Source: Membranipora membranacea (lineage: Eukaryota; Bryozoa; Gymnolaemata; Cheilostomatida; Membraniporidae). From it: a stretch of 64,000 nt of DNA. The notes under the pieces were generated by a model. It was given only the letters and a program-made list of their open reading frames with translations, did no database searches and had not been told where the DNA came from. Position numbers and translations under genes: made by a program. Location: assembly GCA_914767715.1 (NCBI GenBank), contig OU612067.1:10416001-10480000 (forward strand), in the 5' to 3' direction. This document shows positions 1 through 11,800 of the stretch, piece by piece (position 1 is the first letter of the stretch; each line of letters opens with the position of its first letter).

Positions 1-300
1 ACTGATGACGCTGTCTAGACCAGATTGACAGGTTTTAGAAACATGACCAAAAATGGTACAAAGTTGGTAGATAAAACCTGATTGTATAATATTTAAATAG
101 CACTTTGGTCTGATTGGACATGATATATTCAAGGAGTACAGTTTTTTCATAATGAAAATGTGTTTACGGGCTTTTTTTTATGACAGCCTGTGTGTTTGCT
201 TTGAAGTATAACTTCTTATCAACAACAGTGCCCAGATATTTGAATGAGTCAACCTGTTCTGCGGCAGTGCCATCTATTACTAAACTATCACAGGCGGGGT
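1..300 (-). mobile_element. Fragment of a non-LTR retrotransposon (C-terminal part of the reverse transcriptase ORF)
   Basis: Read on the minus strand, bases 300 to about 180 encode a stretch with the motif VDSFKYLGTVVD, typical of the region after the catalytic core in LINE reverse transcriptases. Homologous-looking sequence continues to base 1 in a shifted frame after a run of eight A (minus strand), so the fragment is frameshifted. No YADD core is inside the window. The element continues off the left edge, so its clade and length cannot be judged. It is not part of the receptor array. Confidence 0.6.
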
Positions 301-1488
301 TGTCCCTCATATAACTGATGATTAGTTCTTATCCATTTGCTGCAGATATCACTGATCACGTAACTAATGTCTACATGTAACATTCCTTGGCATGGTGTTG
401 TTTTGTTAGCAGTGAGTGGGTTATCAATAACCTTTCTCCGTCTTTTGCAGATTATTCTCTTGGTTGAATAACCAACTTCATGCATTGCACTAGCTGGGAT
501 TAAATTCCTGCCCTCCAAAGCAGAAGAACGAGTTCTAAGGGACTTTTAAGCTTTTGCTGAAAATTAATGTTTCCATCTTAAAAAACCTGTGAAAGAGTTG
601 TCCCCTTTCTTTTTTGGAGGAGAAAAGTTCTACTGGTTGCTCTCGAAGATAAGCAGAGTTCTTACAATTGGTTGATAATGACCAATATCCTCTAATCATG
701 ATATATGTGCCTGACATTTAAAATCAGCAATGTAATATAGTTAATAATACAGAGACTATTCTTTGGAACTCGAATCCAATTCACATTTCTCTGACTCCGA
801 AATAGTTGCAGAACCATTGAGACTTGACCTGTTCTTGTAAGCTGCTGTCTTCTTCTTTGATATTAAATGGCAACCATTTTTGCACACATTCACAGCTTGA
901 TAAAATGTCGGTCCATGCAATCAATGCAATAAGGTGATCAGCGCTGTGTGGTTTAACACATGGCTTGATGACATAATCTAGTTACGTCTACACAGTGCAA
1001 CCAATCTATCAAACACCATTTCCTCACTCGCCGATCATTAGCATCAATTGGTAGCACTCATAAGTAGAACAGCGCAGCTGGAAGCGGGTTGTCAATTTAT
1101 TTAGTCACGTAAGAAATAGGCTTACTTTTCTTGCCGTGATTTATTGTCAAATATTACAGTAATCAGCTGGTTTTGATCTTTTAACGTTATATTCACTTGA
1201 ACTGATTCGTTATCTTCATCTAGGAGGAAGTATCGCAAGCAAATACATGATGGTGATAACGCTTAGTTACTGTTCTTAGCTTTCTACCATAGTGAAAATA
1301 TGTATAACAATTCATCTCATATCATTTTACTGACTGATACCACATACCTAGCCGTCAACTTCTATGGTCAGGGTCTACAGTAAGGTCTATATCATAACTC
1401 TGATAAAGTCTACTTTGCGTTGCTTTTGTGTTTTTTTGTTATGAGTATGTTTTAAATCTATTTTCAATGTTGAAAAAAATTATCCACC
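301..1488 (+). promoter_or_regulatory. 5' flank and type B promoter of R1
   Basis: No gene is visible here. From about 480 the sequence is homologous to the flanks upstream of R4 (16.6-17.7 kb) and R7 (52.1-52.8 kb). The best conserved part is about 1140-1420. It contains a CAGCTG E-box near 1163 and an ETS-like core (TAGGAGGAAGTA) starting at 1221, about 270 bases before the R1 start position, the same spacing as in R4 and R7. Function as a promoter is inferred from position and conservation among paralogues. Confidence 0.45.
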
Positions 1489-3509
1489 TTGAGGGTACAG
1501 ACACAGGTTATCATAGCCCTCATCATAGTAGACATAAGTTACTGTATGCTGGGCACAGGTAAGTCTTTGTGTAGAAAATTGCATTATCCTTTCCGACAGT
1601 AGAGAGTTTCTTGTAAGAACGGCCTCTTAGAAAAGCAGATTGAGTTCTACAGCTTACATTATGAATAATTCTCTCAAAGTTTTGTAAGCCATCTTTTCCA
1701 TTGTTAACCATTTGTAGAAACAGATAGATTTCCCTGATCACAATTTTTTATATTGACTTCTGAGATTAAAATGAGATCGTCTGTCTAAATGGTTTTGATG
1801 TCATTCAATGTCGAGAAACGAAAAGAGTTATTCTAATACCTGTGCGCATATAAATCATGCCGATCAGTCTTCCCACTACTCTTTCCTGTTAGATTTTGAA
1901 GGGTAGCTCCTCGGATGTTTCACTGGCCTTAGAGGAACTTGCCGAAGAGTCTTTTCTTTACATGCACAGCCGAGACAAAAAGTGGCGTATATGTGATGTT
2001 AGATGGTGGGGATCAGCAGATCACACATCAGACAGGAATTATAATAAGTCACAGAGAATATCCACAGCAGAACTATCCTAACAATGTGAACAGTACACTG
2101 AAAATACAAGAAAATGGAATGTTTTCTGTGACTCTGAAAGTCTTGGACTTTGTGCCAGAGAAACCTTATCATCAAAGATGTTATGACTTTTTCCAACTCA
2201 ATGATGATGTTAAGTAATGCGCAACTAAGCAAAGGGGAGGTCAAAACTTACTTCAGGGCAGATGGAGAATTGAGTTTCAAGTTCCACACAAACTATCAGA
2301 ATGTGAAGAAGGGATTCAGTCTTCAGTATAGCTACGAGATTGAGTATAATAAGGCTGCAGAAAACATAAGATCAGGTTGATTGCGCGACACAAAATGGAT
2401 AAAACATATCAAAATCAGCGTAACAACTATTTTTATAGCCTTACTTTGCAACACAGGCATATTAGAAAGAGCTATCCAGTTCACTCTGCTGGATTTTTAT
2501 GGTTATGCAATGTCAGCAGAATGTATTTTCTCAACACACAACAAGATATTTTGGTAGTTAGTAAATTTTATGGATCAGATAAACCCTAAAATTCCAAGGT
2601 ACATTAATAAGTTGGGCAATACATTGAATCTTTTTCCTATTGGATTGTACAAGACTTTGTCATTTTATACCCTTAGCGCTCCGCCCCTATTCCATATTCA
2701 ATGCTAACTATAAATTATGATCCAGTACATTTCCATGTTAGTTTTGCGGTTGGGCTTGAGCTAGATCAAGCTGTGTCTGTTTCTATGTTCAAAGAACAAG
2801 CTAAACTTCAAAACAATCTGCTGCTGGTGGAGCTTGAACGCAGGTCTCCTAATTACAATTTCTTTCTTACCACTTAGCATTTGTTATTGGGAGACCGTAA
2901 TTCAGCTCTACAGTAGTAATTTCAGCTCTATCTCAGGCCATGAAAACAGGAGCCGCTTTCCTTTGTCCTAAAAAGAGAGGTCTCAACCCAGCACAATCTA
3001 GATTTGGCTCTATAAGCACATAGAATTTAGTGATGAATTGGTGTAGGAGTCTTTTGGATATTGTTACTGCAATCATTTTAAATATTTCATCGTCAAATTG
3101 ATTTCTTTTCAAGTTTCTAATCCAATCGCAATAAACCTGCCAGGACAGGACAGGCCAGACACAACATCAGGTGACAGATAGAAAACAAGGGTATGTGATT
3201 AGTCATACAAACCTCTCTGATGACTACACAGCTAACATCAACTCATCCCTGACTATCACAGAATTAAAGCCCGAGCAGATTGTACAGGTCAAGTTCCTGG
3301 TGTTTGATCTGTATTACCAAACAAGCCATAATGGCTGTGAATATGACTATCTACAAATAACTGGCTCCACAGATGCTTTAAAGTATTGTAGTTACCCTCG
3401 TCACTCACCCACCATAGATGAATGGCACAACTACACAGTTTCAGGTCCTGGACTGACCTTCAGATTTGTGACTAACGGGTACTTAACAACAGTGAGCACT
3501 GGATTCTGG
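1489..3509 (+). pseudogene. R1: pseudogene of the FN2/CUB receptor family (signal peptide, CUB1, CUB2 only)
   Basis: Three exons can be aligned to the intact paralogues. The signal-peptide exon is 1489-1558, with TTG where others have ATG but a good donor. CUB1 is 1970-2339: it reads AETKSGVYVMLDG and onward, then hits TAA where relatives have the Tyr codon of VKYC (about 2214), and is also shifted by a deletion just after. Its donor is lost (GAGATTGAG instead of GAGGGTAAG). CUB2 is about 3171-3509 with no recognisable acceptor. CUB2 stops abruptly at about 3509, where the sequence switches to the promoter flank of R2. There are no FN2, sushi, stalk, membrane or tail exons. It belongs to the type B group (promoter like R4 and R7). 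It cannot make a normal receptor. Confidence 0.8.
2825..2895 (-). repeat. tRNA-derived (SINE-like) fragment
   Basis: On the minus strand the stretch GACCTGCGTTCAAGCTCC resembles a tRNA T-arm/B box. No complete cloverleaf or A box is convincing, so this is probably a degenerate SINE head in an R1 intron. Low certainty. Confidence 0.25.
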
Positions 3510-3811
3510 ATTATGTCAACAATTCTCTGCTTTTGATCATTTCAAGTCATATTATTTTAAAGCTAATATCTAGAAGGAAGTAACACAATCAAGCACCATG
3601 CTAAAAATCAGGACCAGTTATCGTTTTTAGAATTCATAGCTAAACACACGATAATACTACATCTATTTAAAGCTCTTATGGGTGTTATCAACTGCATAGC
3701 AGTGAAGCTTCTACGACTCACAGTATATTTTAACTCAAGAATCGAGATTGGTAGCTCGATTCAACATCCAGCTTCACTTGGAACGTGATTTACAGCTTTG
3801 TCTTCTCCACC
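3510..3811 (+). promoter_or_regulatory. Type A promoter and 5' UTR of R2
   Basis: This block is near-identical to the flanks upstream of R3 (8560-8864), R5 (23750-24271) and R6 (29890-30192). An ETS-like TAGAAGGAAGTAAC lies at 3571, about 240 bases before the ATG. A TATA-like TATATTTTA lies at 3724, about 90 bases before it. The block starts abruptly at 3510, fused directly onto CUB2 of R1, so sequence further upstream is missing compared with the other copies. Promoter function is inferred. Confidence 0.5.
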
Positions 3812-5413
3812 ATGAGGGAAAGGATCTTTGTAGTGCTTCTTTGGGGAATATCGAGTTACTGTATGCTGGCAACAGGTGAGTCTTTGAGTTGAGTATGATC
3901 TAGTATTGAGAATTCAATTCCAGTGGAGGTCACTCTCTACAATGAACTTATAAAATTATGTTGTTTTAGGGGTTCAGGTTCATCAATCAAAGTTTTTTTA
4001 TTCATCTTAATCATTCTCATTGCGTATATAACAAACCTAATAAAGACAATCTTGGCTGTATGTTTGAACCCCAATACCTATTAAGAGCATTCCCATTTAC
4101 TTCTTCAAAAAAAACTTGAGCACTATTGATGCCAGAAACAGTACTCTATATTGCTAAATGCTTTGAGACAAATTAGGTTTGCATTTTATTATAAGGCTCA
4201 ACTTTTGGAGGGAATTCTGACGGCGATCCTTGTGTCCTCCCATACACAAATTCTCATACTGAATATTACACTTGTACTTATTCAAATCAACGTGGCTTCT
4301 GGTGTTCAACAACAGGTGATTACGATCAAGATGGCGCATGGGGAACATGTAGAGGTGAGTGATCAATACTGTATTGTCCATTCAATTGGCAATGAGGTAA
4401 ACTAACACAGGGAAAATTACCCCACTACTTTTCTTCGAACATTTGCTTGAAATTTATTTGTTTCAAACTTTTAGACTAGGACATATTTGGCAGACAGGCT
4501 CAATAATGTTGACCATGCTTTTATTTAGTAGCTAGTATGTACTGGCTGTGACTGGCAAGACCTAGTTAGATTGGGACTACAAACTGCAGGCAAAATTGTT
4601 CAAGCCATATCGAAGCTAACTTCGCTTCTCATGATAGAACGCAATTTATTACTTTTAGATACATCAGAAGCGGAGAGCGGTGTATATGTGATGTTAGATG
4701 GTAAAGATCAGAATATCACACATCAAACAGGAACTATAATCAGTCACAGAGGATATCCACAGCAGGACTACCCGGACAATGTGGACAGTACCCTGAGAAT
4801 ACAGGTAGATGGAGTGCTGTCAGTTGCTATACATGTGCTTTTCTTTGAGCTGGAACCTCACGAGAGCTCTGGGGAATGTGATGACTACTTTCAGATTAAC
4901 GAAGAAAACAAGTTATGTGGTACCGACTTGCAGGCAGGCAATAAGAATTATTATACATCAACAAATGGTGAACTAGAGCTAAAATTATCAACAGATTGGA
5001 GGTCACGTTGGGGAGGATTCAGAATTCAATATCAATATTCTGGTTTGTCTGAAAAATAAAAAAAATAAAAAAATAAAAGAAATCTGGATTTTACTTTCAG
5101 TATCAAGGTCAGTAGTAGTAAACTGAAATCGAAATTCTTTAACTTGGAGTGACAACAAGTTTCAGTATAATGCGGATTATATGATGTTTGAAGAACAGAA
5201 AATAGCACCTCTTTTTCAAGCACTTTCATTTCAAAATAGCACAATGTGACAGCTCATGCGCTTTTCCTCTCATAAAACTCTTTCTGTCATCAACAACTAT
5301 GTCTCTTGAATAGTTTTAGAGCCTCTCACAACAACCCCTACCAGTATACCATCTACTGCTACCCCCACCACAACCAAACCATCAAGGTCTACAACCAGCC
5401 AAGCAACCATCAG

Positions 5414-5448
<35 letters not shown>

Positions 5449-7358
5449 CCACAAAAACCCCCACAACATATGAAAGTAGCAGCATTTCACCTACAAGACA
5501 TGACAATACGGGTGGTAGAACATTCACAATGTCATTTCAAAGTACTCACAGTCACAACTCAGCAGGAACAGAGACTACACAACTGAACATTACAGGTGAA
5601 TCAGGATATTGATAAATAATGAATAAGCTACAAATTATGTTACAAAAATAAAGGTGAATGGGGTAAACATAATCGTATAAACAGTATCGATACAGTTTTT
5701 TATAGTGTGAGTTGTCTTCGCATTTCCTCCAAGCCAACAACTCAACAACACAACATAACACAAAGTTTAGCTACTCAACATATATATCATAGTATATTAT
5801 TCATACAGATGGAAATACAGTGAACGGTGATGGCCAAATGCAGACAAGTAACTCTGTGGCATTAGGGGCTGGGATTGGAGCAGCAGCTTCGGTCATCCTT
5901 CTATCAGTTATCATAGCAGCTCTGGTGGTACTCAAACGACGTTGGCATGAAGCAAAGTAAGTTTCAATTCATGGAGGGATAATGGGTACGGAAAAATGCA
6001 AAATCAAATATCCTCTTATACCCAAGAATATTGCATGATGAAAATAGCGTTCAATTAAAATGTCTATTTTTATCCGAGGTAAAAAGTGGTTGAAGCATTG
6101 ATAGTCATTTATTTGGTATTTAGGTGAAGATGAAGGCAGAATTTTCTCTTTACAGACTTCCAATTAATATTTCTATACCTTAAAGTTTACCTTATTTTTG
6201 AGTTTCTGAAAATCAAAATATTCCTAGTCACTTCTTTAGCGCTACATTGTGGTACTAATCGAAATCAAAGCAACAAAACTTCACAACAATTGGTTATCAT
6301 ATTAAGTCTACTTGAAAGTATTTTCTCCCATGTTTGACTTATTCATTTTATATAAATGTAGACAAAAGAGAGAACCAGAAACTGAATACACATCTGCTGA
6401 TACCACTTCTGATAATCCACATATCTACATGTCTGTTCTCAATCCTGATGCTGGTAAGGTCTCTCAATTGTCAGTGATATCCTTGCCAACTACATCATCA
6501 TCAACACAATTTGTCTGTATCAATACTGCCTGGCAGAGGAAATACAATCACCTTTCCCATGATCAAGGTCATTCATATACCAACATGTATATCCCTCACC
6601 ATTTACGTTTCACTTATGACATTTACAAATACAACAGCATGGCAGATTATGCTAGGTTTGTCTGTAAAAAGTGTGTATATTTTAAAGGGATTTTAAACTC
6701 CACTTTCACCAGCCCCTACGATTACGTTGAGACATCTGTAGACTATGTAAATAATAGTGCAGAGTACGAGCAGATTCCGAACGCTGCCAGTGACGCTTAT
6801 GAGAACACACAGAGTATACAAAGGTAAATCAGTATTATTATTATATATTATATATTATATTCCTCAGTATTTAATCATCGCATCACAAAAAAAAAGACTC
6901 AAGGGGCAGGAGAGGATAGAATACGTGATCAGAAATATCAGAACTGCTATTTATCCTTCCCATTCTCTTCTTGATAAAATCTAGTATTTTACAAATGTAG
7001 GATTTGGATGTGATTATATGTCACAAAGCCATCAATCATAGGTCAATGTATGTAAAAACATAAAAATGTGCCATAATCCATAATTAAAATCATGCACCCA
7101 GATAAATATGGTTTTTGGGATCGAACATGAGTAGTGTTCTCAAAAAAATAATGATTATAAGAAAACATCTGAGAAAAGGCTCACCCGGGAAGCCCATAAG
7201 TTTTAAAAAGTTATAAATTACTCTCACAATTTACTTACAGAATCACTAAGTATGATGAGTCAGAGTACACTTCTGCTACAGCTGTCGCTGACTGTGATGT
7301 CCATATTTATACATTGGCAGCTTCTGGTTCTTCTGACAAAATTCAAAACTGTGGATAG
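3812..7358 (+). CDS. R2: type I membrane receptor, FN2-CUB-stalk-TM with class I tyrosine tail (CUB2 deleted)
   Basis: Proposed exons: 3812-3875 (signal peptide, MRERIFVVLLWG, start in good Kozak context), 4196-4354 (FN2: CVLP, YYTC, FWCSTT, WGTC), 4659-5042 (CUB1), 5320-5595 (Ser/Thr stalk with about 13 consecutive Thr codons), 5809-5956 (TM, then KRR), 6362-6453, 6688-6823 and 7241-7358 (tail, stop TAG). Total 1377 bases, 458 aa, phases consistent throughout. The tail has NEYTSAD-like and HIYMSV sites, ITIM-like SPYDYV, DYVNN, YEQI and YENT. CUB1 is a mosaic: its first half matches R3 and R5, its second half is unique. A remnant of the end of CUB2 lies at about 5088-5112, so CUB2 has been deleted. 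The CUB1 donor (GTTTGT) is weak; reading through it ends at a TAA at 5057, giving a secreted FN2-CUB form. The ligand is unknown; cell-surface recognition is inferred from architecture. Confidence 0.7.
6454..6687 (+). other. Stop-free, frame-preserving 234-base intron in the R2 tail (possible exitron)
   Basis: The segment between tail exons 1 and 2 is flanked by a GTAAGG donor and an AAAG acceptor with little pyrimidine tract. It is exactly 78 codons and has no stop in frame. If retained it would add a Cys- and Tyr-rich segment with YNHL, YTNMYI and YDIYKY. The equivalent segments of R4 (21660-21893) and R5 (27792-28025) are also 234 bases and open. The R7 equivalent (57224-57417) is 194 bases and contains stops. 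Confidence 0.5.
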
Positions 7359-8559
7359 GCGAGATACAGGTATCCAAATTGTTCATAGTGAATTTTTAGG
7401 CGCTGGGCAGTTGCTACTTATAGGATTCATTTTTCTTATCACCATATTTTCTCATCGCATGAATATTTTCTGATAATCTTTTTATATTTGATATTCAATA
7501 TAATTTTAATGTTTTATCTCATGTACAATGCTTAGAAATCATTGTTTTTAAACAATTTTAATAAGCGTTTTATAATTAAACTTTATTGTTATTATTATAA
7601 CGCTTAACATTATATAATCACAAAACAAACACATGACAATGACACTTATTTGATCTGTCTGCGACAATGTTGTTCGTGGTTTGGTAGCAGGTAATAGTAT
7701 CTATTAGAAAAAGAATTGTACTGGCTTCAAAATTTCTCTAAAATTTAATAATTGCTATGAGAGGCTACAAAAATCTAATAAACATAGAATTGTTAGGAAG
7801 CAGAATGGGATATAGGCTGAGAATTTACTACTATAAGCTAACAGAAACTTTTTTAATGGATAACAGAAGCTTTTTCCTGTTATCCATTACAAGGTAGTAA
7901 ATGATGAAATAACTCATGTGAAGAAATTCTAGCACAAATATCTCTCATTGACTCCACAGTTGCAGCTCCGCCATCTCAGATCACATCAAGGAACACATCA
8001 GGGAAATGAAGTTACAATTTCCAGTCTCAAGAACGCCTGATCAAAGTATAATATAGCCCAAGCAGAGACAAGTCGCATCACCCTTCTAAGAACAAATTCT
8101 CTTGATTGTTCTTTCCATAATACATGTGTTCATCATCACCATTAACTAATGATCACTTTACACTGTACCAATGGGATACTGCACATAAGGCACTTTGCAT
8201 ATTTTGGTACAACTGAGCAAAGCATGAAAAATTAAACCAAAGGGAACGCTGAGGGAATCATGTTCTCATGATTACATGATACACAACTCCCTACAATGAA
8301 AAGTATATTCCTTGCAGCTGAATTTGTTAGTGCCTTTATCTTCATCGCTTCTAATCAGACCATCTCAATAAAGGCACGGTCTACTGAAAAATAGCTCAGC
8401 ACAGTAGCACCTATAGTGAGATCAATCTATAAATAACCGCTTCCCTCTTGCTAAGATTAAGTTATTCTAATACTTGATTTTTACGGCTGATATAACTTTG
8501 TTCAGTCGATGAAATTTGCTTTTGTCTTTGTGTAATCACATGACATGATGCTCTGTTTA
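7359..8559. other. Intergenic region between R2 and R3
   Basis: No gene is seen; the short open frames here are not shared between paralogous copies. The block is homologous to 22567-23750, 28701-29890 and, more distantly, 58156-59750, so it is part of the duplicated unit. It holds a candidate poly(A) signal AATAAA (7777-7782) and a perfect 13-bp stem-loop (7854-7889). Confidence 0.6.
7854..7889. repeat. Conserved 13-bp stem-loop downstream of R2
   Basis: TAATGGATAACAG pairs perfectly with CTGTTATCCATTA around a 10-base loop. The same stem is kept after R4 (23061-23095) and R5 (29180-29215), and is degraded after R7. It may be a 3' processing or RNA structure, a small foldback element, or simply co-duplicated DNA. 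Confidence 0.5.
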
Positions 8560-8864
8560 TTAAGTCAACATTTCTCTGCTTTGGATCCTTCCAACTCATA
8601 TAATTTTAAACCTAGCGTGTATCTAGAAGGAAGTAACACAATCAAGCACCATGTAAAAATTCCGGACCAGTTATTGTTCTTAGAATTCATAGCGAAGCAC
8701 ACGATAATACTACATCTATTCAAAGCTCTTATGGGTGTTATCAACTGCATAGCAGGGAAGCTTCTACGACTCACTGTATATTTTAACTCAAGCATCGAGA
8801 TTGGTAGCGCGATTCAACATCCAGCTTCACTTGGAACATAATTTACAGCTTTGTCTTCTCCACC
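8560..8864 (+). promoter_or_regulatory. Type A promoter and 5' UTR of R3
   Basis: ETS-like TCTAGAAGGAAGTAAC near 8633 and TATA-like TATATTTTA at 8777 sit at the same distances from the ATG (about 231 and 88 bases) as in R2. Function is inferred from conservation of spacing among the type A copies. Confidence 0.5.
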
Positions 8865-11800
8865 ATGAGAGAAAGGATATTTGTAGTGCTTCTTTTGGGA
8901 TTATCGAGTTACTGTATGCTGGCAACAGGTGAGTCTTTGAGTTGAGTATGATCTAGTGTTGAGAATTCAATTCCAGTAGAGGTCACTTTCCACAATGAAC
9001 TTATAAAATTATGTTGTTTTAGGGGTTCAGGTTCATCAATCAAAGGTTTTCTATTCATCTTAATTATTCTCTTTGCGTATATAACAAACCTAATAAAGAC
9101 AATCTTGGCTGTATGTTTAAACCCCAATACCTATTAAGAGCATTCCCATTTACTTCTTCAAAATAAACTTGAGCACTATTGATGCCAGAAACAGTACTCT
9201 ATATTGCTAAATGCTTTGAGACAAATTAGGTTTGCATTTTATTATCAGGCTCAACTTTTGGAGGGAATTCTGACGGCGATCCTTGTGTCCTCCCATTCAC
9301 AAAAGATAATACTCAGTATTACACCTGTACTGATCGGTTTTCACGCGGCTACTGGTGCTCAACAACAGGTGATTCCGATCAAGATGGCGCATGGGGAAGA
9401 TGTAGAGGTGAGAGATCAATACTGTATTGCCCATTCAATTCGCAATGAGGTAAACTAACACAGGCAAAATTACCCCACTACTTTTCTTCTAACATTTGCT
9501 TGAATTTTATTTGTTTCAAACTATTAGACTAGTACATATTTGGCAGACAGGCTCAATAATGTTGACCATGCTTTTATTCAGTAGCTAGTATGGACTGGCT
9601 GTGACTGGCAAGACCTAGATAGATTGCGACTACAAACTGCAGGCAATATTGTTCAAGCCATATCGAAGCTAACTTTGCTTCTCACGATAGAACACAATTT
9701 ATTACTTTTAGAAACATCAGAAGCGGAGAGCGGTGTATATGTGATGTTAGATGGTAAAGATCAGAATATCACACATCAAACAGGAACTATAATCAGTCAC
9801 AGAGGATATCCACAGCAGGACTACCCGGACAATGTGGAAAGTACCCTGAGAATAAGAGAAAATGGATTCTTATCAGTGACCCTGTACGTCTTAGACTTTA
9901 AGCTTCATGACAATCGGGATTCAAATGAGGACTGCTATGATTATTTGCAAATTAATGATGTGAAGTACTGTGAAAACGACCTAGCCCAAGGGGAGAGTAA
10001 AACTTACATCAGCGCCAACGGAGAATTCAGTTTCAGGTTCCATACAAGCACTGTAAATGAAGAAAGAGGATTCAGGCTTCAGTACAGTTATGAGGGTAAG
10101 TTGGAGGCAGCAGCAGACCGGAATAAATTGGTTTGTAAAAAGGTTTCTCCCTGACAATACAAAGTTAATGAGCAATACTTAGAGTCATCACACCTATACT
10201 GACTGTTCCTTTTGAATATTGCTCCATTCTAACTACTTAACAGGTTAATAGAAAAGATTTCATATCACTTTGATACTTTCCAACTACTACCCTTAAAAAA
10301 GCATCCAAATGCTTCCTAGGGCAAGACAATTTTTTGTTGGATGATGTCATTGTCAGTTTGTCTACCAGCATGAAAAAACTCAGAAAACACTCATTGTTAT
10401 AGCTGCTCCTTTCTTTATCTATTTATTATGTCATCCTTTGTATGTCATCCAAACCTACCATGTCATCCACCTTCATGAGACTCGTTCTTCAGCCTGCGCT
10501 GCCATTTTCATATATTGGTGCATTGGTTATTGTGATGATGATGTGTTTATTTGTCTCATCAATTAGAGAAATAAAATGCTTCATGTGAGTGCTCTCTTGT
10601 TAAAAGTATGGACGGTAAAAATAATTGGATAAAAATTCACATAAATAGTTTAATTTTTTGAAAAAACGCTATTTAGATAGTGAACACAGTTAGCTCTAAA
10701 ACAAAGTTTGCGAAGGTTTACTCTGTACCGGATGGTGGAATATCGGCCTGATGGGCATTGAGTAAATGTCAACATGGGAGTTTGTTCGGTTGCCACCATG
10801 CGAAGACTCTTTGTAGCGAGTTTGTTGTGGTAGAGATCGGCTACTGCGGTGAAGGTGATATCTCCTGCGAGGCGACCGGCTGAGCGCACCACTCGCTGTA
10901 GATGTTTTTTAGAGTCTGCACTAAGATGAGAATATATCACTACTAGATGATAGAGTAGGATGCTTTCGATGAAGGATTTGTAGCATGATGTAATCAATCT
11001 GGTATCTATTCCCAGATGATACAGCTTGCTCATAATGTGAAGTCGAGTTCTAGCTTTCTTTACAGTTCGGTTGGCAGAGGCTGTAAAGTCAAGTTTAGTA
11101 GTTAGCGTAGTACCAAGATACACGAACTCCGTTACTTGATCGATCGGGGAACCATTTATTACCAGCTGTTGTGTGGTCGGGTTATCCCGTGCATTGCTGA
11201 AAACCAGTTCTTTGGTCTTCTTTGAGTTAAGAAGCAGGTCATGTTCGCAGCACCAAGCATATAGATGATCTGCTTCTTGTTGGAGACACGATGGCTGGGT
11301 ACTCGTGAGAAACTCTAGTATGACTGTGTCATCAGCATATTTGAGGATTTCGGTATTGGAGTTGAGTGTTGGCATACTGGATACATAGAATGAGAAAAGT
11401 AGCGGACTGAGCACACAGCCTTGAGGGCTCCCAGTAGATGTTGTCGTAGATGCTGATACATTGGACGTTGTTATAACATGTTGTGTGCGATTTGTGAGGA
11501 AACTGTAAAGCCAGTTAAGAATATTCGGATGAATATCATAATCACAGAGTCTGGAGATTAGCAGGGACGGATTTATAGTATTAAAGGCGCTGGTGTAGTC
11601 AATGAATAGTGTTCGAACATAGTTTTTAGCATTATTGTCTAGATGGAGACTTACTGAGTCAATAAGAGTGATGAGTGCATCTTCAGTCGACCGATTCTGC
11701 TGATATGCGAACTGTGATGAGTCATCGAGATGTGGGGCTATGCGCCTCACTATCAGCTTCTCCATACACTTTGCTACGACTGATGTCAAAGCTATGGGCC

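Noticed and set aside
4151-4405. 84-aa ORF starting MLNALRQIRF (also 9204 and 24613)
   Set aside because: It overlaps the FN2 exon in the wrong frame; the FN2 frame has the Cys and Trp pattern and correct phases.
5400-5460. Coding microsatellite causing length variation in the stalk
   Set aside because: The poly-Thr repeat is real, but the R2 and R5 stalk exons are exactly equal in length (276 bases), so there is no sign of length change here.
5297-5527. Valine-rich minus-strand ORF opposite the R2 stalk (and 26421-26861, 20207-20467)
   Set aside because: These are the antisense of Thr/ACA-rich stalk exons; poly-Val comes from the repeat and no splice or domain evidence supports them.
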